Assembly: GCA_934202965.1 (NCBI GenBank)
Contig: CAKPYN010000008.1
Coordinates: forward strand, 1-64,000
Reading direction: 5' to 3'
Source of the DNA: an uncultured Megasphaera sp.
GTDB lineage: Bacteria > Bacillota > Negativicutes > Veillonellales > Megasphaeraceae
DNA length: 64,000 nucleotides
Each line of letters opens with the position of its first letter. Within the stretch, counting starts at the first letter, position 1. The translations under genes and the position numbers were made by a program. This document shows positions 1-8,550 of this stretch, in pieces. The notes under the pieces were generated by a model. It saw only the letters and a list, made by a program, of their open reading frames with translations. It made no database searches and was not told where the DNA came from.

Positions 1-16
1 CGATTTATATTCTACC

Positions 17-43
17 AAAAAAGATCCTGCCATGGGCTTTTTT
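17..43 (-). terminator. weak intrinsic terminator after metH
   Basis: An A6G arm at 17-23 faces a CT6 arm at 37-43, with a partly paired CC/GG core between them. Read on the minus strand, the hairpin ends in a T run about 90 bases beyond the metH stop. The stem is short and AT-rich, so this is only a plausible terminator. Confidence 0.4.
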
Positions 44-135
44 ATTCAGATGTCCAACTTCATTTTACAATCAACGACTATTTATTTTTCAAGGTATTCA
101 TTCGACACGATTTCATTTTTCTGCTGTATAGCCAG

Positions 136-2607
136 TTATGCCAACAAATGGCTTACCAATTTAACGCAATCGGCAGCATCTTTAGAATAGCCGTCTGCCC
201 CAATTTCATCAGAAAAACTGGGCGTAACAGCGGCACCGCCAATAATAATTTTGCCGGTATACTGCTTAGCCGCGGCTTCAGACACAACATCTTTCATGCG
301 CATCATCGTCGTTGTCATCAATGCAGATAAGCCGACAACGGATGCATGCTGTTCCAATGCCGTTCGAATAATTTCTTCAGCCGGTACGTCTTTGCCCAAA
401 TCAATGACATTATATCCATAATTGCGCAGCATCAATCCAACTAGATTTTTACCAATATCATGAACGTCGCCTTCGACAGTCGCAATGACAATGGTTGCCA
501 TGGCCTTTTCATTGGCATCATGTTGAATCAACGGTTCCAAATAAGCAATAGCTGTTTCCATCGTATTGGCGCTGGCAATGAGCTGCGGCAGGAAATAGAC
601 TTGTTTGTCATACAGCTCACCTACTTTATTGATCGCCGGAATCAGCAGGCCATCAATGATTTTTTCCGGGGCCAGCCCCTTTTCCATCTCCCCCTGCGCG
701 CAGGCAACCACGCTGTCTTTTTCTCCTTCCAGCACGGCATTGTAAACAGGGTTGGACGCCAAGGCATCTTCTTGAGATGCTGTTTTCTGTTCTGCATCCA
801 TCACAGCGGCACCAGCTTTAGCCATGAGTTCCGCCCGTTCTTTCCGCTTCACTTCTTCTTCTTTTTTATCAAAATACTGCATTCGTTTGATATAGGCCAT
901 GTCACTGCCGTCGCGATGCATGAGCATGTTGGAGGCCGCCGCCGTATTCATCAGCATATCCTGGGAGGGATTGGCAATGGCCATGGTAAGGCCGTTAGCA
1001 ATGGACATAGCTAAAAAGGTCATATTGACATATACCCGATTAGGCAATCCAAAGGAAATATTGGACAGACCGCATACGGTTGGAATCTGCAAGTCCTGCT
1101 TGCAGTGAGAAAAGGTTGCCATGCAGTCCAGCGCTGCTGTCGGCGAAGCGCCAACGGTTGCTACCAAACCATCGACAACAATATCTTCTTTCGTAAAGCC
1201 ATAGGTATACGCCGTCTGCAGGAGATGATCTAAAATAGCATGTTTTTCTTCCAACGTTTTCGGTATGCCATTGTCATCCAGCGGCAGGGCAATAAACATG
1301 GCTCCATATTTCTTGGCAATCGGCATGAGCCGTTTGACCTTTTCCGATTCAAAAGAAATGGAATTAATCAAGGCACGGCCCGGATAAATCCGCAGCGCAG
1401 CTTCAATGACTTCGGGAAAACTGGAATCAATGCTGAGGGGCAGACCGGACACGCCGGTTACTTCATAGACCGACCGAATCATCATTTCTTTTTCATCAAT
1501 GCCGTTCGTACCCATATTAATATCTAAAATAGCCACACCATTTTTTTCTTGTTCTCTGGCCATGGAACGAACCAAATCCATCTTACCGGCCCGCAATTCA
1601 GCCTGCAATTTTTTCTTTCCTGTCGGATTGATACGTTCACCAATAACCTGAAACGGCCCATCCAGCTGAATTTCTGTTACTTGTCGTTCCGATGCCAATA
1701 CACGGCGATGAATAGCTTTCGCAGTAAGCGGCTTCATGTCTTTAACGGCGTCATGAAGTGCCCGAATATGAGCCGGTGTTGTGCCGCAGCAGCCGCCGAC
1801 AATATGCGCGCCCGCTTCAATGAGCAGCTTGCCGTCACGGGCAAATTCTTCCGGCGTCGTTTTATATACGGTCTGGCCGTTTTCCAGTTCCGGCAGGCCG
1901 GCATTCGGTTTGGCAATAATCGGAATATTTGCGTATTCATACATGGTCTTGACCGTATCTACCATATCTTCCGGGCCGGTCGAGCAGTTCAGGCCTACGG
2001 CATCAATGCCCAATCCCTGCAATACGACAACTGCCGCTTCCGGCGGCGTGCCATACAACGTACGGCCATCTTTTTCAAACGTCAGCGTTGCCATAATCGG
2101 CAAATCACACGTTTCTTTGATAGCCAGTACACACGCCCGTGTTTCCTGTAAACTCATCATCGTTTCAACGATAAATAGATCAACACCAGCCTGATATAAC
2201 ACCCGAGCCTGTTCTTTATAGACATCGACCAATTCTTCAAACGTCAATTCTCCCATCGGATACAGTTGTTGTCCCGTCATGGTCATATCACCGGCTACAT
2301 AGGCTTTACCCTGAGCCGCTTCTTTCGATATAGCGACCAAGGCCTGATTAATTTCAGCCAGTTTACCGTCCAGCCCGTATTCAGCCAATTTGATACGGTT
2401 TCCTGTAAACGTCGGCGCATAAAGAATTTGTGTGCCTGCTTCGACAAAACGGCGCTGTAAATCAATCATAATTGATGTATTATCTAAAATCCATGCTTCT
2501 GGGCAAACACCGACAGGCATGCCTGCTTTTTGCAGATTGGTCCCCGTCGCGCCATCCAGCATGACGACACCCGTTGCCAAAAGCTGTTGAAATTCATTTC
2601 GTGTCAT
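136..2607 (-). CDS. metH: cobalamin-dependent methionine synthase lacking the activation domain
   Basis: Transfers a methyl group from 5-methyltetrahydrofolate through cobalamin to homocysteine, making methionine in the cytoplasm. The 823 residues run in MetH order. A homocysteine-binding barrel covers about 15-300, with zinc ligands C208, C273 and C274 in VGGCCGTT. A pterin-binding domain starts near 319 (VIGERINPTG). A helical cap and Rossmann B12 domain follow from about 610, with the cobalt-ligand motif DVHDIG at 714-719. The protein stops right after the B12 domain, whereas the E. coli type has about 1200 residues including a C-terminal SAM-dependent activation domain. The gene directly upstream supplies that domain in trans. 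It is the third gene of a pgeF-reactivase-metH operon. A GGGGGA ribosome site lies about 10 bases before the ATG. Confidence 0.95.
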   Translation of the reverse strand: MTRNEFQQLLATGVVMLDGATGTNLQKAGMPVGVCPEAWILDNTSIMIDLQRRFVEAGTQILYAPTFTGNRIKLAEYGLDGKLAEINQALVAISKEAAQGKAYVAGDMTMTGQQLYPMGELTFEELVDVYKEQARVLYQAGVDLFIVETMMSLQETRACVLAIKETCDLPIMATLTFEKDGRTLYGTPPEAAVVVLQGLGIDAVGLNCSTGPEDMVDTVKTMYEYANIPIIAKPNAGLPELENGQTVYKTTPEEFARDGKLLIEAGAHIVGGCCGTTPAHIRALHDAVKDMKPLTAKAIHRRVLASERQVTEIQLDGPFQVIGERINPTGKKKLQAELRAGKMDLVRSMAREQEKNGVAILDINMGTNGIDEKEMMIRSVYEVTGVSGLPLSIDSSFPEVIEAALRIYPGRALINSISFESEKVKRLMPIAKKYGAMFIALPLDDNGIPKTLEEKHAILDHLLQTAYTYGFTKEDIVVDGLVATVGASPTAALDCMATFSHCKQDLQIPTVCGLSNISFGLPNRVYVNMTFLAMSIANGLTMAIANPSQDMLMNTAAASNMLMHRDGSDMAYIKRMQYFDKKEEEVKRKERAELMAKAGAAVMDAEQKTASQEDALASNPVYNAVLEGEKDSVVACAQGEMEKGLAPEKIIDGLLIPAINKVGELYDKQVYFLPQLIASANTMETAIAYLEPLIQHDANEKAMATIVIATVEGDVHDIGKNLVGLMLRNYGYNVIDLGKDVPAEEIIRTALEQHASVVGLSALMTTTMMRMKDVVSEAAAKQYTGKIIIGGAAVTPSFSDEIGADGYSKDAADCVKLVSHLLA

Positions 2608-2628
2608 TTTGAATCGTTCCCCCTATTG

Positions 2629-4746
2629 CTAAAAATCCATATACCGAATATACATATCCTGAAATGCCTTATGATTACTCAATACAATATCCCGTGCGTT
2701 AGATACAATCGTTTTCATCGCCGACAGTACTTGAGAATGGCAGACTGCCGCCGTCGCTCCTTGAAGCGATGTATTACCGACTGCTTTCGTTTTGGCAATG
2801 AGTTCTTGCGGTAGCAAGCCGATTTGTCCGGCTTGTTCCGGCCGCAAATATAAGCCAAACCCACCTGCTAAATACACGCGGTCAATCGTATCATACGTAG
2901 CACCGGCTTGCTGTATCAAAACTTCCAATCCAGCCCGTACGGCACTTTTTGCCAGTTGGATATTACGAATATCCGGCTGTGTCAAGACAATGCGTTGGTG
3001 ATTTGTCGTACTCGCCAGCGGAAACCCTTGTGTAAAATAAGGTTCACAAAGTCGCCCTTTACAATCCACCAACTGCTGCTGAACCAATCCGGCCATGGCG
3101 TCAATAACGCCGCTGCCGCAAATGCCGCAGGGAGCTACGCCTTGTATCGTTTGTACGTGTGCCTGACGATGCTGTATGGACACGTGACAAATAGCACCGG
3201 GAACGCTGCCCGTTCCCCATGTTAAATTGCCGCCTTCCAACGCCGGTCCGGCCGCAGTCGATGTGGTCAAAAATCCATCCTGATTACCAATCGCCATTTC
3301 CCCATTCGTGCCTAAATCGAGAAGCAATGTCAGTCCGGTCTGACGATACATCGCACATTGCCAAATACCAGCCGTAATATCGGCTCCGACATACGTACTA
3401 ATACCGTGCAGAAGCGTTACCGTTCCCTCGCAGTCCGTCGTTCCAAAGACATCACGCCAATCATACGTTTGACCGCCTAAGGAATATGGATGAAACGGCC
3501 AAGCACCCAATCCACGGCAATCCCAGCCCATCAAAAGATGCAGCATTGTCGTATTGGCTGAGACAACAGCATGATGAACGGCCGTCTTTGCCAAGGGATA
3601 TGCTGTCCACAGTTGTTGAAACAACCGTTGTATATCCTGTCGTACACATTGTTGCAGTACCGCCAATTGCCCATCATTGGCGGCCTGAATGCGACTAATC
3701 ACATCGGCACCATATCTTCGCTGACTGTTAACGGCTGTGACTGTTTGTATTGCCTGTTCCGATTCTCTATCGACCAAGGAAACGGCAATCGTCGTCGTTC
3801 CAATATCAATCGCCAATCCATACGTCCTGCTCCCATACTGCACTGCGTTACGATGGCTTTGCTGACCGACTGCCACAAATTCCTGTTTCTTCACTACGGG
3901 TACGACAATTTCTATTTCTTCCTTGGGTATGGCACGACAAGCCAATCGCCACCCCTGCCGGAGTTCTTCTGGCGTAAAGATACGTTTATCTTCTGCTGTC
4001 ACATCCAAGGTTCCTCGGATAACACGAATGCGGCATTTACCACAACTCCCGGCACCACCACATGGAAAGAGCAGCGACACCTGTTGAGACTGGAGTTGTT
4101 CTGAAATCCGTATGCCTGCCCGACACAAGGCATACGTTTCATGCTTTCTCATGAGACAATCCGTTTTCGTACAACCCTGACAATCATGGGCCGTCGCAAA
4201 CGAATCGGTCTGTTCACTCAACACATAGGCAATGCTCATGGATTTGACCGGCAGCAGCATATCATCTGCCGTACACGTGACCCCCAATGTCCGTTCGGCC
4301 TCTACGGCTGCAGCAGCATCTTGCTGTAATGCCATGTCCTCATTCATACCGCTTTCATACCGTTTGGCTATTCCCACGCCATGTTCGCGGCAAAAGGATT
4401 CTATCTGGGGCCGCAGCTGTTCTTCAAAGGCAAACAAACAACTATCTGCCATGGCATCAAACAGCATGCCTCTCGTATACTCGTGAGCCGTAAAATAGGC
4501 ATCGCTTTTCTTTTGGACACTGGCCCCTAAGGTCAGTACGACGTAGAGAACACGGCCCAATTTAGCATGCGTTGCCATCGAAAAGGCCGCTTTCGGTTGT
4601 ATCGTAATTCGTAACATGCGTTCTAATTCTTGAAATAAAGCTTCGCCTTTTTCCCAGCCGACCTGGGGCTGATATCCCGCCAAACGCAGGCTGACCGTAC
4701 AATCCGGCATGATGCGCTTGCCCGTCACAATTCGGATATCGCGCAT
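2629..4746 (-). CDS. MetH activation domain fused to a 2Fe-2S/ASKHA corrinoid reactivase (RACo/RamA-like, DUF4445)
   Basis: Predicted to restore inactive cob(II)alamin on MetH to the active state. Residues 1-200 resemble the stand-alone B12-dependent methionine synthase activation domain of Firmicutes, ending in PVKSMS and a cysteine motif (C189, C192, C197, then R200). Residues 220-275 form a plant-type [2Fe-2S] ferredoxin with C229, C235, C238 and C270. From about 309 an ASKHA/DUF4445 ATPase region follows, with IDIGTTT near 313, a second LDLGTNGE phosphate loop and a late YLAGGFG motif. RACo and RamA use this ferredoxin plus ASKHA design for ATP-driven corrinoid reduction; MetH activation normally uses SAM and flavodoxin. 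The usual SAM-site motif is weak here (R129-Y-E-S-G-M). The ATG abuts the pgeF stop and its ribosome site GAGGTG lies inside pgeF. Domain identities are well supported; the combined function is inferred. Confidence 0.85.
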   Translation of the reverse strand: MRDIRIVTGKRIMPDCTVSLRLAGYQPQVGWEKGEALFQELERMLRITIQPKAAFSMATHAKLGRVLYVVLTLGASVQKKSDAYFTAHEYTRGMLFDAMADSCLFAFEEQLRPQIESFCREHGVGIAKRYESGMNEDMALQQDAAAAVEAERTLGVTCTADDMLLPVKSMSIAYVLSEQTDSFATAHDCQGCTKTDCLMRKHETYALCRAGIRISEQLQSQQVSLLFPCGGAGSCGKCRIRVIRGTLDVTAEDKRIFTPEELRQGWRLACRAIPKEEIEIVVPVVKKQEFVAVGQQSHRNAVQYGSRTYGLAIDIGTTTIAVSLVDRESEQAIQTVTAVNSQRRYGADVISRIQAANDGQLAVLQQCVRQDIQRLFQQLWTAYPLAKTAVHHAVVSANTTMLHLLMGWDCRGLGAWPFHPYSLGGQTYDWRDVFGTTDCEGTVTLLHGISTYVGADITAGIWQCAMYRQTGLTLLLDLGTNGEMAIGNQDGFLTTSTAAGPALEGGNLTWGTGSVPGAICHVSIQHRQAHVQTIQGVAPCGICGSGVIDAMAGLVQQQLVDCKGRLCEPYFTQGFPLASTTNHQRIVLTQPDIRNIQLAKSAVRAGLEVLIQQAGATYDTIDRVYLAGGFGLYLRPEQAGQIGLLPQELIAKTKAVGNTSLQGATAAVCHSQVLSAMKTIVSNARDIVLSNHKAFQDMYIRYMDF

Positions 4747-5583
4747 TTAATCCACCTCATCATGCCACATGATAACGGCCATATGACGGCCTGTCTGATG
4801 GCCTTGTTTGGACGCCTTGCGATAGGAATAAAATAAATCATCCCGGCAGTATGTACACAGATGGGTATTTTCCAAATGCTTTGGCAAAATGCCGGCCTGC
4901 AGCAGCAGTTTTTCGTTGGCTTTCGGCAAGTCAAAATAATATTTTCCTGTTTCTTTAATGTATCGAGCCAATTCTTTTAAGTCCTGCGCCGTAAACAACG
5001 GCCGGAACTGTTCGATAACTTCAGGACCTACTTCAAAACAGCAGCCGCCAATCGCCGGCCCAATCGCAGCCAGCACATCGCCGGCCTGCGTACCGTATGC
5101 GTCTGCCATTTTCTGCAGCGTTACCCTGCCGATATTGCCTGCCGTGCCCCGCCAGCCGCCATGACTGACAGCGACGGCATGATGCACGGGATCGACAAAT
5201 AAAAGGGGTGTACAATCGGCAAAATTCATTGTCAGCGGCACATCGCTTTGGTTGGTCATCAAGCCGTCACAAGCGGGAATCGCCGTTTCTCGCGTCAGCG
5301 CACCGTTACCGCAGGATTCACGGCCGACGGCTTCTATGTGTATGCCGTGAACCTGATTGCAGGCAACAATCGTCGCCGGATCGATATGCAGAGCCTGCAA
5401 ATAGGCACGTCGGTTTGCCCGAATCGTATCTGCCGGTTCCCCACTGGCAAAACTCATATTCAGTGATGCAAAACTTCCTGTACTTTGCCCGTCGCAGCGT
5501 GTCGATACGGCAGCTGTCACAGCAGGCACAGCCTTATATATTCCAAAGGTAATAAAAGAAATACCCTGTTTTTCCTCTAACAT
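4747..5583 (-). CDS. pgeF: YfiH/PgeF-family purine nucleoside phosphorylase / peptidoglycan editing factor
   Basis: Laccase-domain (multicopper-oxidase-like, DUF152) protein of 278 residues. Family members act on purine nucleosides, or in E. coli hydrolyse miscoupled UDP-MurNAc-L-Ser. Visible family motifs are the metal-ligand His in CNQVHG, HGGWRGTAGN, and IGPAIGGCCFEVG carrying the conserved Cys pair. It is the first gene of the operon with the reactivase and metH, next to them without a gap. GGAGG lies 7 bases before the ATG. Its presence with the B12 genes looks positional; no functional tie is evident. Confidence 0.88.
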   Translation of the reverse strand: MLEEKQGISFITFGIYKAVPAVTAAVSTRCDGQSTGSFASLNMSFASGEPADTIRANRRAYLQALHIDPATIVACNQVHGIHIEAVGRESCGNGALTRETAIPACDGLMTNQSDVPLTMNFADCTPLLFVDPVHHAVAVSHGGWRGTAGNIGRVTLQKMADAYGTQAGDVLAAIGPAIGGCCFEVGPEVIEQFRPLFTAQDLKELARYIKETGKYYFDLPKANEKLLLQAGILPKHLENTHLCTYCRDDLFYSYRKASKQGHQTGRHMAVIMWHDEVD

Positions 5584-5616
5584 ACCATTGGCCTCCTTGC
5601 CTTATACATGGCTATT

Positions 5617-5622
5617 ATTATA
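5617..5622 (-). promoter_or_regulatory. probable -10 box for the pgeF-reactivase-metH operon
   Basis: A perfect TATAAT lies about 35 bases before the pgeF ATG on the minus strand. A TTGACT sits 22 bases further upstream, inside the stop codon of the MATE gene, which is too far for a standard -35. No cobalamin riboswitch or other leader fits in the short gap. Confidence 0.4.
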
Positions 5623-5646
5623 CAAAACTTTATTTGAAAAGACTAG

Positions 5647-6996
5647 TCAATGCCGACAATTTTCCACCGAAATCCCAATGGCACGACGATAAATATACCA
5701 AGCACATATCGCTGTCACCACATCAGTCAACCAAAAAGCATGCCATATACCGGATGGGCCCCATCCTCGGCAGAGTAGATACGCAGCCGGAATCATAATG
5801 ATAATATTGCGCAGCAGTGAAATCCACAACGAAGGCATGCCCTTCCCGAGTCCTTCCAATGCGCCGGAAGAGGTAATCGAAACAGCAGATACGACAAAAC
5901 TCAGACTAATCCAGCGCAGTGCTGTACTGCCAGCAGCAATGGTATCCGGATTTTGTGAAAACCATCTCATCAAAACATCCGGAATCGTCCAACAAACCAG
6001 TAAACCGCCAGTCATCACTAATGCATTGAGCACTAACGTAATACGATACAATCGCCTTACTCGATCATAACAACGGGCACCAAAATTATATCCCACTAAA
6101 GGCCGCATGCCTTGAATAATCCCATTCGTAGGCATGTATAAAAATGTTTGCAGTTTATAATAAATACCCAGTACAACGACATACATAGGAGAATACACAG
6201 CCAACATACCGTTAAGCGCCGTAATCAATACCGAAGGCAGTCCCATATTGAGAATCGCCGGAATCCCGATACTGTATATTTTTTTATCTAACGTAATATT
6301 CCAAACCAAATGCGTCCGAGAAATCTGAATCGGCATGGGACGATATTGTTGTACGACTACATACACAAGCAAGGACACAGCCTGGCCCAGTCCCGTAGCC
6401 CAAGCCGCACCGGCAATACCCATTGCCGGAATCGGTCCCCAACCAAAAATTAAAATAGGATCACCGATAATATTCGTCAAACAACCGCAAATCAAGCTGA
6501 CCATGGACACCTGCATGCGTCCTACGGCCTGAAACATCTTTTCATAGGCCAAATCAATCGTCAATACGACGGAAAAACCAAACACAATATACGCATACGT
6601 CAGTCCAGATGAAATAATCTGCGCATCCTGCGTAAATAACCGCAAAAATGACGGCATGATGGCCATACAAATGCCCATTAACAGCAGTCCATGCAACACG
6701 GACAATGCCATGCCGTGCGTCGCTGCCGTATATGCCAATTTTTCTTGTTTGGCGCCCAAACAAAAAGAAATGACCGCGTTGAGTCCGACGCCAAAGCCAA
6801 TACTGACGGCATTGATAGCATTTTGTATAGGATATACCAAGGATACAGCAGTCAATGCTTCTTCGCTAATCATGGCAACAAAAAAGCTATCAATAATATT
6901 ATATAATGAATTCACTACCATTGAAATCACTGCCGGCAAGGCCATAGCTGCCAAAAGGGGCAGCACCGGTTTTGTTTTCATCATCGTATGATCCAA
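5647..6996 (-). CDS. MATE-family multidrug/sodium efflux transporter
   Basis: Integral membrane antiporter of 449 residues with about twelve hydrophobic helices and the two-fold repeat of the MatE family. It begins MALPAVISMVVNSLYNI-like after a short cytoplasmic lead. Such pumps export cationic drugs or metabolites in exchange for Na+ or H+. The best start is TTG at 6996, 7 bases after a strong AAGGAGG; ATG codons at 6984/6981 are the alternative. The frame stays open further upstream to 7137, but that part overlaps a promoter and hairpin and is not expected to be coded. The leader has a consensus promoter followed by a terminator-like hairpin immediately before the ribosome site, suggesting attenuation. 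The TGA stop overlaps a TTGACT hexamer. Confidence 0.88.
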   Translation of the reverse strand: MDHTMMKTKPVLPLLAAMALPAVISMVVNSLYNIIDSFFVAMISEEALTAVSLVYPIQNAINAVSIGFGVGLNAVISFCLGAKQEKLAYTAATHGMALSVLHGLLLMGICMAIMPSFLRLFTQDAQIISSGLTYAYIVFGFSVVLTIDLAYEKMFQAVGRMQVSMVSLICGCLTNIIGDPILIFGWGPIPAMGIAGAAWATGLGQAVSLLVYVVVQQYRPMPIQISRTHLVWNITLDKKIYSIGIPAILNMGLPSVLITALNGMLAVYSPMYVVVLGIYYKLQTFLYMPTNGIIQGMRPLVGYNFGARCYDRVRRLYRITLVLNALVMTGGLLVCWTIPDVLMRWFSQNPDTIAAGSTALRWISLSFVVSAVSITSSGALEGLGKGMPSLWISLLRNIIIMIPAAYLLCRGWGPSGIWHAFWLTDVVTAICAWYIYRRAIGISVENCRH

Positions 6997-7023
6997 TATG
7001 TATTCCTCCTTGTATACAGAAAA

Positions 7024-7056
7024 AGCCACACAATTATCCAAGATAACTGTGTGGCT
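7024..7056 (-). terminator. terminator-like hairpin in the MATE leader (candidate attenuator)
   Basis: AGCCACACA at 7024-7032 pairs with TGTGTGGCT at 7048-7056. One mismatch and a further five pairs (TTATC/GATAA) extend it to a 14-bp stem with a three-base loop. On the minus strand it is followed by TTTTTC and then, within 12 bases, by the AAGGAGG of the MATE gene. It lies about 50 bases downstream of a consensus promoter, so it would end transcripts before the gene unless disrupted. It could instead simply terminate ogt read-through. Confidence 0.6.
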
Positions 7057-7107
7057 AAAAGATGACAATGTCCGGAAAATTCCACTACCTAAGATTTTAA
7101 CAACCTT

Positions 7108-7137
7108 ATTATATAAAACGTTCCATCTCCTTGTCAA
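7108..7137 (-). promoter_or_regulatory. consensus sigma-70 promoter for the MATE gene
   Basis: TTGACA at 7137-7132 and TATAAT at 7113-7108 on the minus strand, separated by 18 bases. Both hexamers match the consensus exactly. It lies just after the ogt stop and drives towards the attenuator hairpin and the MATE gene. Confidence 0.75.
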
Positions 7138-7159
7138 TCTTCCTATAGAAAATGCAGCC

Positions 7160-7684
7160 CTATCTATTATCGTTTTTCTGCGTCAGATTCGCTCCTTCAT
7201 GCTGCAGCAAGGCCTTTTTTTTATCCAAGCCGCCAGCATAGCCAGTCAAACTGCCCTTTGTCCCAACAACACGATGACACGGAATAATGATAGACATCGG
7301 ATTATGACCAATGGCACCACCGACAGCTTGCGCCGACATATGGTCTTTTCCTTCGTAGGACGCAACTTCATTGGCAATTTCTTTATAGGTACGTACTTGT
7401 CCATACGGGATTTGACACAATATATGCCAGACCAATTTGCGAAATGCACTGCCCTGCGGTGCCAGCGGCAGCGTAATCAGCGCCGGCATGCGACCTGCAA
7501 AATAATCATCCAGCCATTTTTTCGTTCGTACAAGCACGTCCGTTTCCTGCTGTACGACATCTTCCTTGGCAACTGATTCCATGTAATACTTTTGGCCTTC
7601 AAACCAGACTCCGATTAAACACGATTCATTACTAACCAATGTCAATGTTCCCATAGGGGCTTTATATGACGACATATAATACAT
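7160..7684 (-). CDS. ogt: methylated-DNA--protein-cysteine methyltransferase
   Basis: Suicide repair enzyme that moves the alkyl group of O6-alkylguanine in DNA onto its own cysteine. The 174 residues carry the active-site motif IIIPCHRVVG, preceded by the helix-turn-helix wing AVGGAIGHNP and the YKEIA motif, and followed by LTGYAGGLDKK. The N-terminal domain is short and zinc-free, as in Ogt rather than Ada. AAGGAG lies 10 bases before the ATG. It follows tatA after 15 bases and is probably cotranscribed with it. Confidence 0.93.
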   Translation of the reverse strand: MYYMSSYKAPMGTLTLVSNESCLIGVWFEGQKYYMESVAKEDVVQQETDVLVRTKKWLDDYFAGRMPALITLPLAPQGSAFRKLVWHILCQIPYGQVRTYKEIANEVASYEGKDHMSAQAVGGAIGHNPMSIIIPCHRVVGTKGSLTGYAGGLDKKKALLQHEGANLTQKNDNR

Positions 7685-7699
7685 AGTGCTGCTTCTCCT

Positions 7700-7933
7700 T
7701 TAGTTCTTACTGGCAACTGCATCCTTTTTGTCCGTTTCTTCTGTCTTTGCGGAAACGGCTTCCTGAGTATCTGCAGCTGCTTTTTTTACAGTATCATCTG
7801 TTTTATTGACTTCTTCTTTAAATTCACGCAGGCTCGTACCCAGCGCCTTGCCCAGGCCGGATACTTTTTTGCCGCCAAACAAGATGAGGACAATCAGTAA
7901 AATGACGATTAATTCTTGCGCGCCTAAATGCAT
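7700..7933 (-). CDS. tatA: Sec-independent protein translocase TatA/E
   Basis: Pore-forming subunit of the twin-arginine export system, 77 residues. A short N-terminal membrane helix (about 6-20) is followed by the hinge FGGKKVSGLGKALG, an amphipathic helix, and a charged Lys/Glu/Ala-rich tail; all are typical of TatA. No tatC lies in the window. It is relevant locally because two proteins encoded at 10.7-13.0 kb carry twin-arginine signals. GAGGAGG lies just before the ATG, and an extended -10 (TGATACAAT, near 7968-7976) lies about 35 bases upstream. Confidence 0.9.
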   Translation of the reverse strand: MHLGAQELIVILLIVLILFGGKKVSGLGKALGTSLREFKEEVNKTDDTVKKAAADTQEAVSAKTEETDKKDAVASKN

Positions 7934-8012
7934 AATGACCTCCTCGTTGCTGTGTTGTATTAGTTTTATTGTATCACGATTACATCATTTAGAAAAGCAG
8001 CTCTTTTCATCA

Positions 8013-8438
8013 CTAGGGCAGTGCATTATATGCCTCTTCGTCAACAGGTTCGCACCATTCGTTGCTGGCACCGTCTGCCGGTACTTCAATGGCTACATGG
8101 GCAAACCAGCTGTTTGGGGCAGCGCCGTGCCAATGCTTGACTTCCGGCGGAATGTTGACGACGTCGCCGGCATGAAGTTCCTGTGCCGGTTTGCCCCATT
8201 CCTGATAATAGCCGCGGCCGGACGTAACGAGCAGAATCTGTCCGCCTTTGTGATGAATATGCCAGTTGTTGCGGCACCCCGGTTCAAACGTTACATTGGC
8301 CGTAACGACGCGTTCTGTTGTCAGCATCTTGAGATAGCTCTGTCCGACAAAATATTTCGCATAGGCTGTATTTTTTTCGCCTATCCCAAAAACTCCTGAT
8401 TTTTGTTGTGCTTCCTGCTGTTCTGCCATCGTTCTCAT
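8013..8438 (-). CDS. cupin-domain protein
   Basis: A 141-residue single-domain cupin (conserved beta barrel). Motif 1 has the metal-type HIHH, but the usual Glu is replaced by Gln in GGQILLVTSGRG. Motif 2 is PPEVKHWHGA with the C-terminal His. The central spacing matches small cupins annotated as mandelonitrile-lyase-like or quercetin-dioxygenase-like, which often sit beside or are fused to carboxymuconolactone decarboxylase domains. The exported CMD-family gene is indeed just upstream. There is no signal peptide, so it is probably cytoplasmic. The substrate is unknown. Confidence 0.85.
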   Translation of the reverse strand: MRTMAEQQEAQQKSGVFGIGEKNTAYAKYFVGQSYLKMLTTERVVTANVTFEPGCRNNWHIHHKGGQILLVTSGRGYYQEWGKPAQELHAGDVVNIPPEVKHWHGAAPNSWFAHVAIEVPADGASNEWCEPVDEEAYNALP

Positions 8439-8475
8439 TGCTCCTTTATATCCTATATTTAAGAAATTTTAAGAG

Positions 8476-8517
8476 AAAAACACTGCACGGCAGCATACAC
8501 CGTATCAGAATGCTGCC
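8476..8517 (-). terminator. possible terminator after the CMD gene
   Basis: GGCAGCAT at 8489-8496 pairs with ATGCTGCC at 8510-8517. Partial pairing extends outward (CAC/GTG) towards a T5 run on the minus strand at 8480-8476. It may reduce read-through from the CMD gene into the cupin gene. The gap between stem and T run makes it weak. Confidence 0.4.
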
Positions 8518-8550
8518 TGTGTGTTCTTCTTATGAAAAAATTCGAGTTTC

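Noticed and set aside
460..1014. A long open frame antisense to metH
   Set aside because: It lies wholly within the B12-domain region of metH and looks like a shadow frame rich in His/Phe.
5584..5646. Cobalamin riboswitch before the metH operon
   Set aside because: The gap is about 60 bases, far too short for the element, and no B12 box was seen.
5617..5650. A further MerR-type promoter before pgeF using the TTGACT in the MATE stop
   Set aside because: The spacer to TATAAT is 22 bases and there is no dyad; only the -10 is kept.
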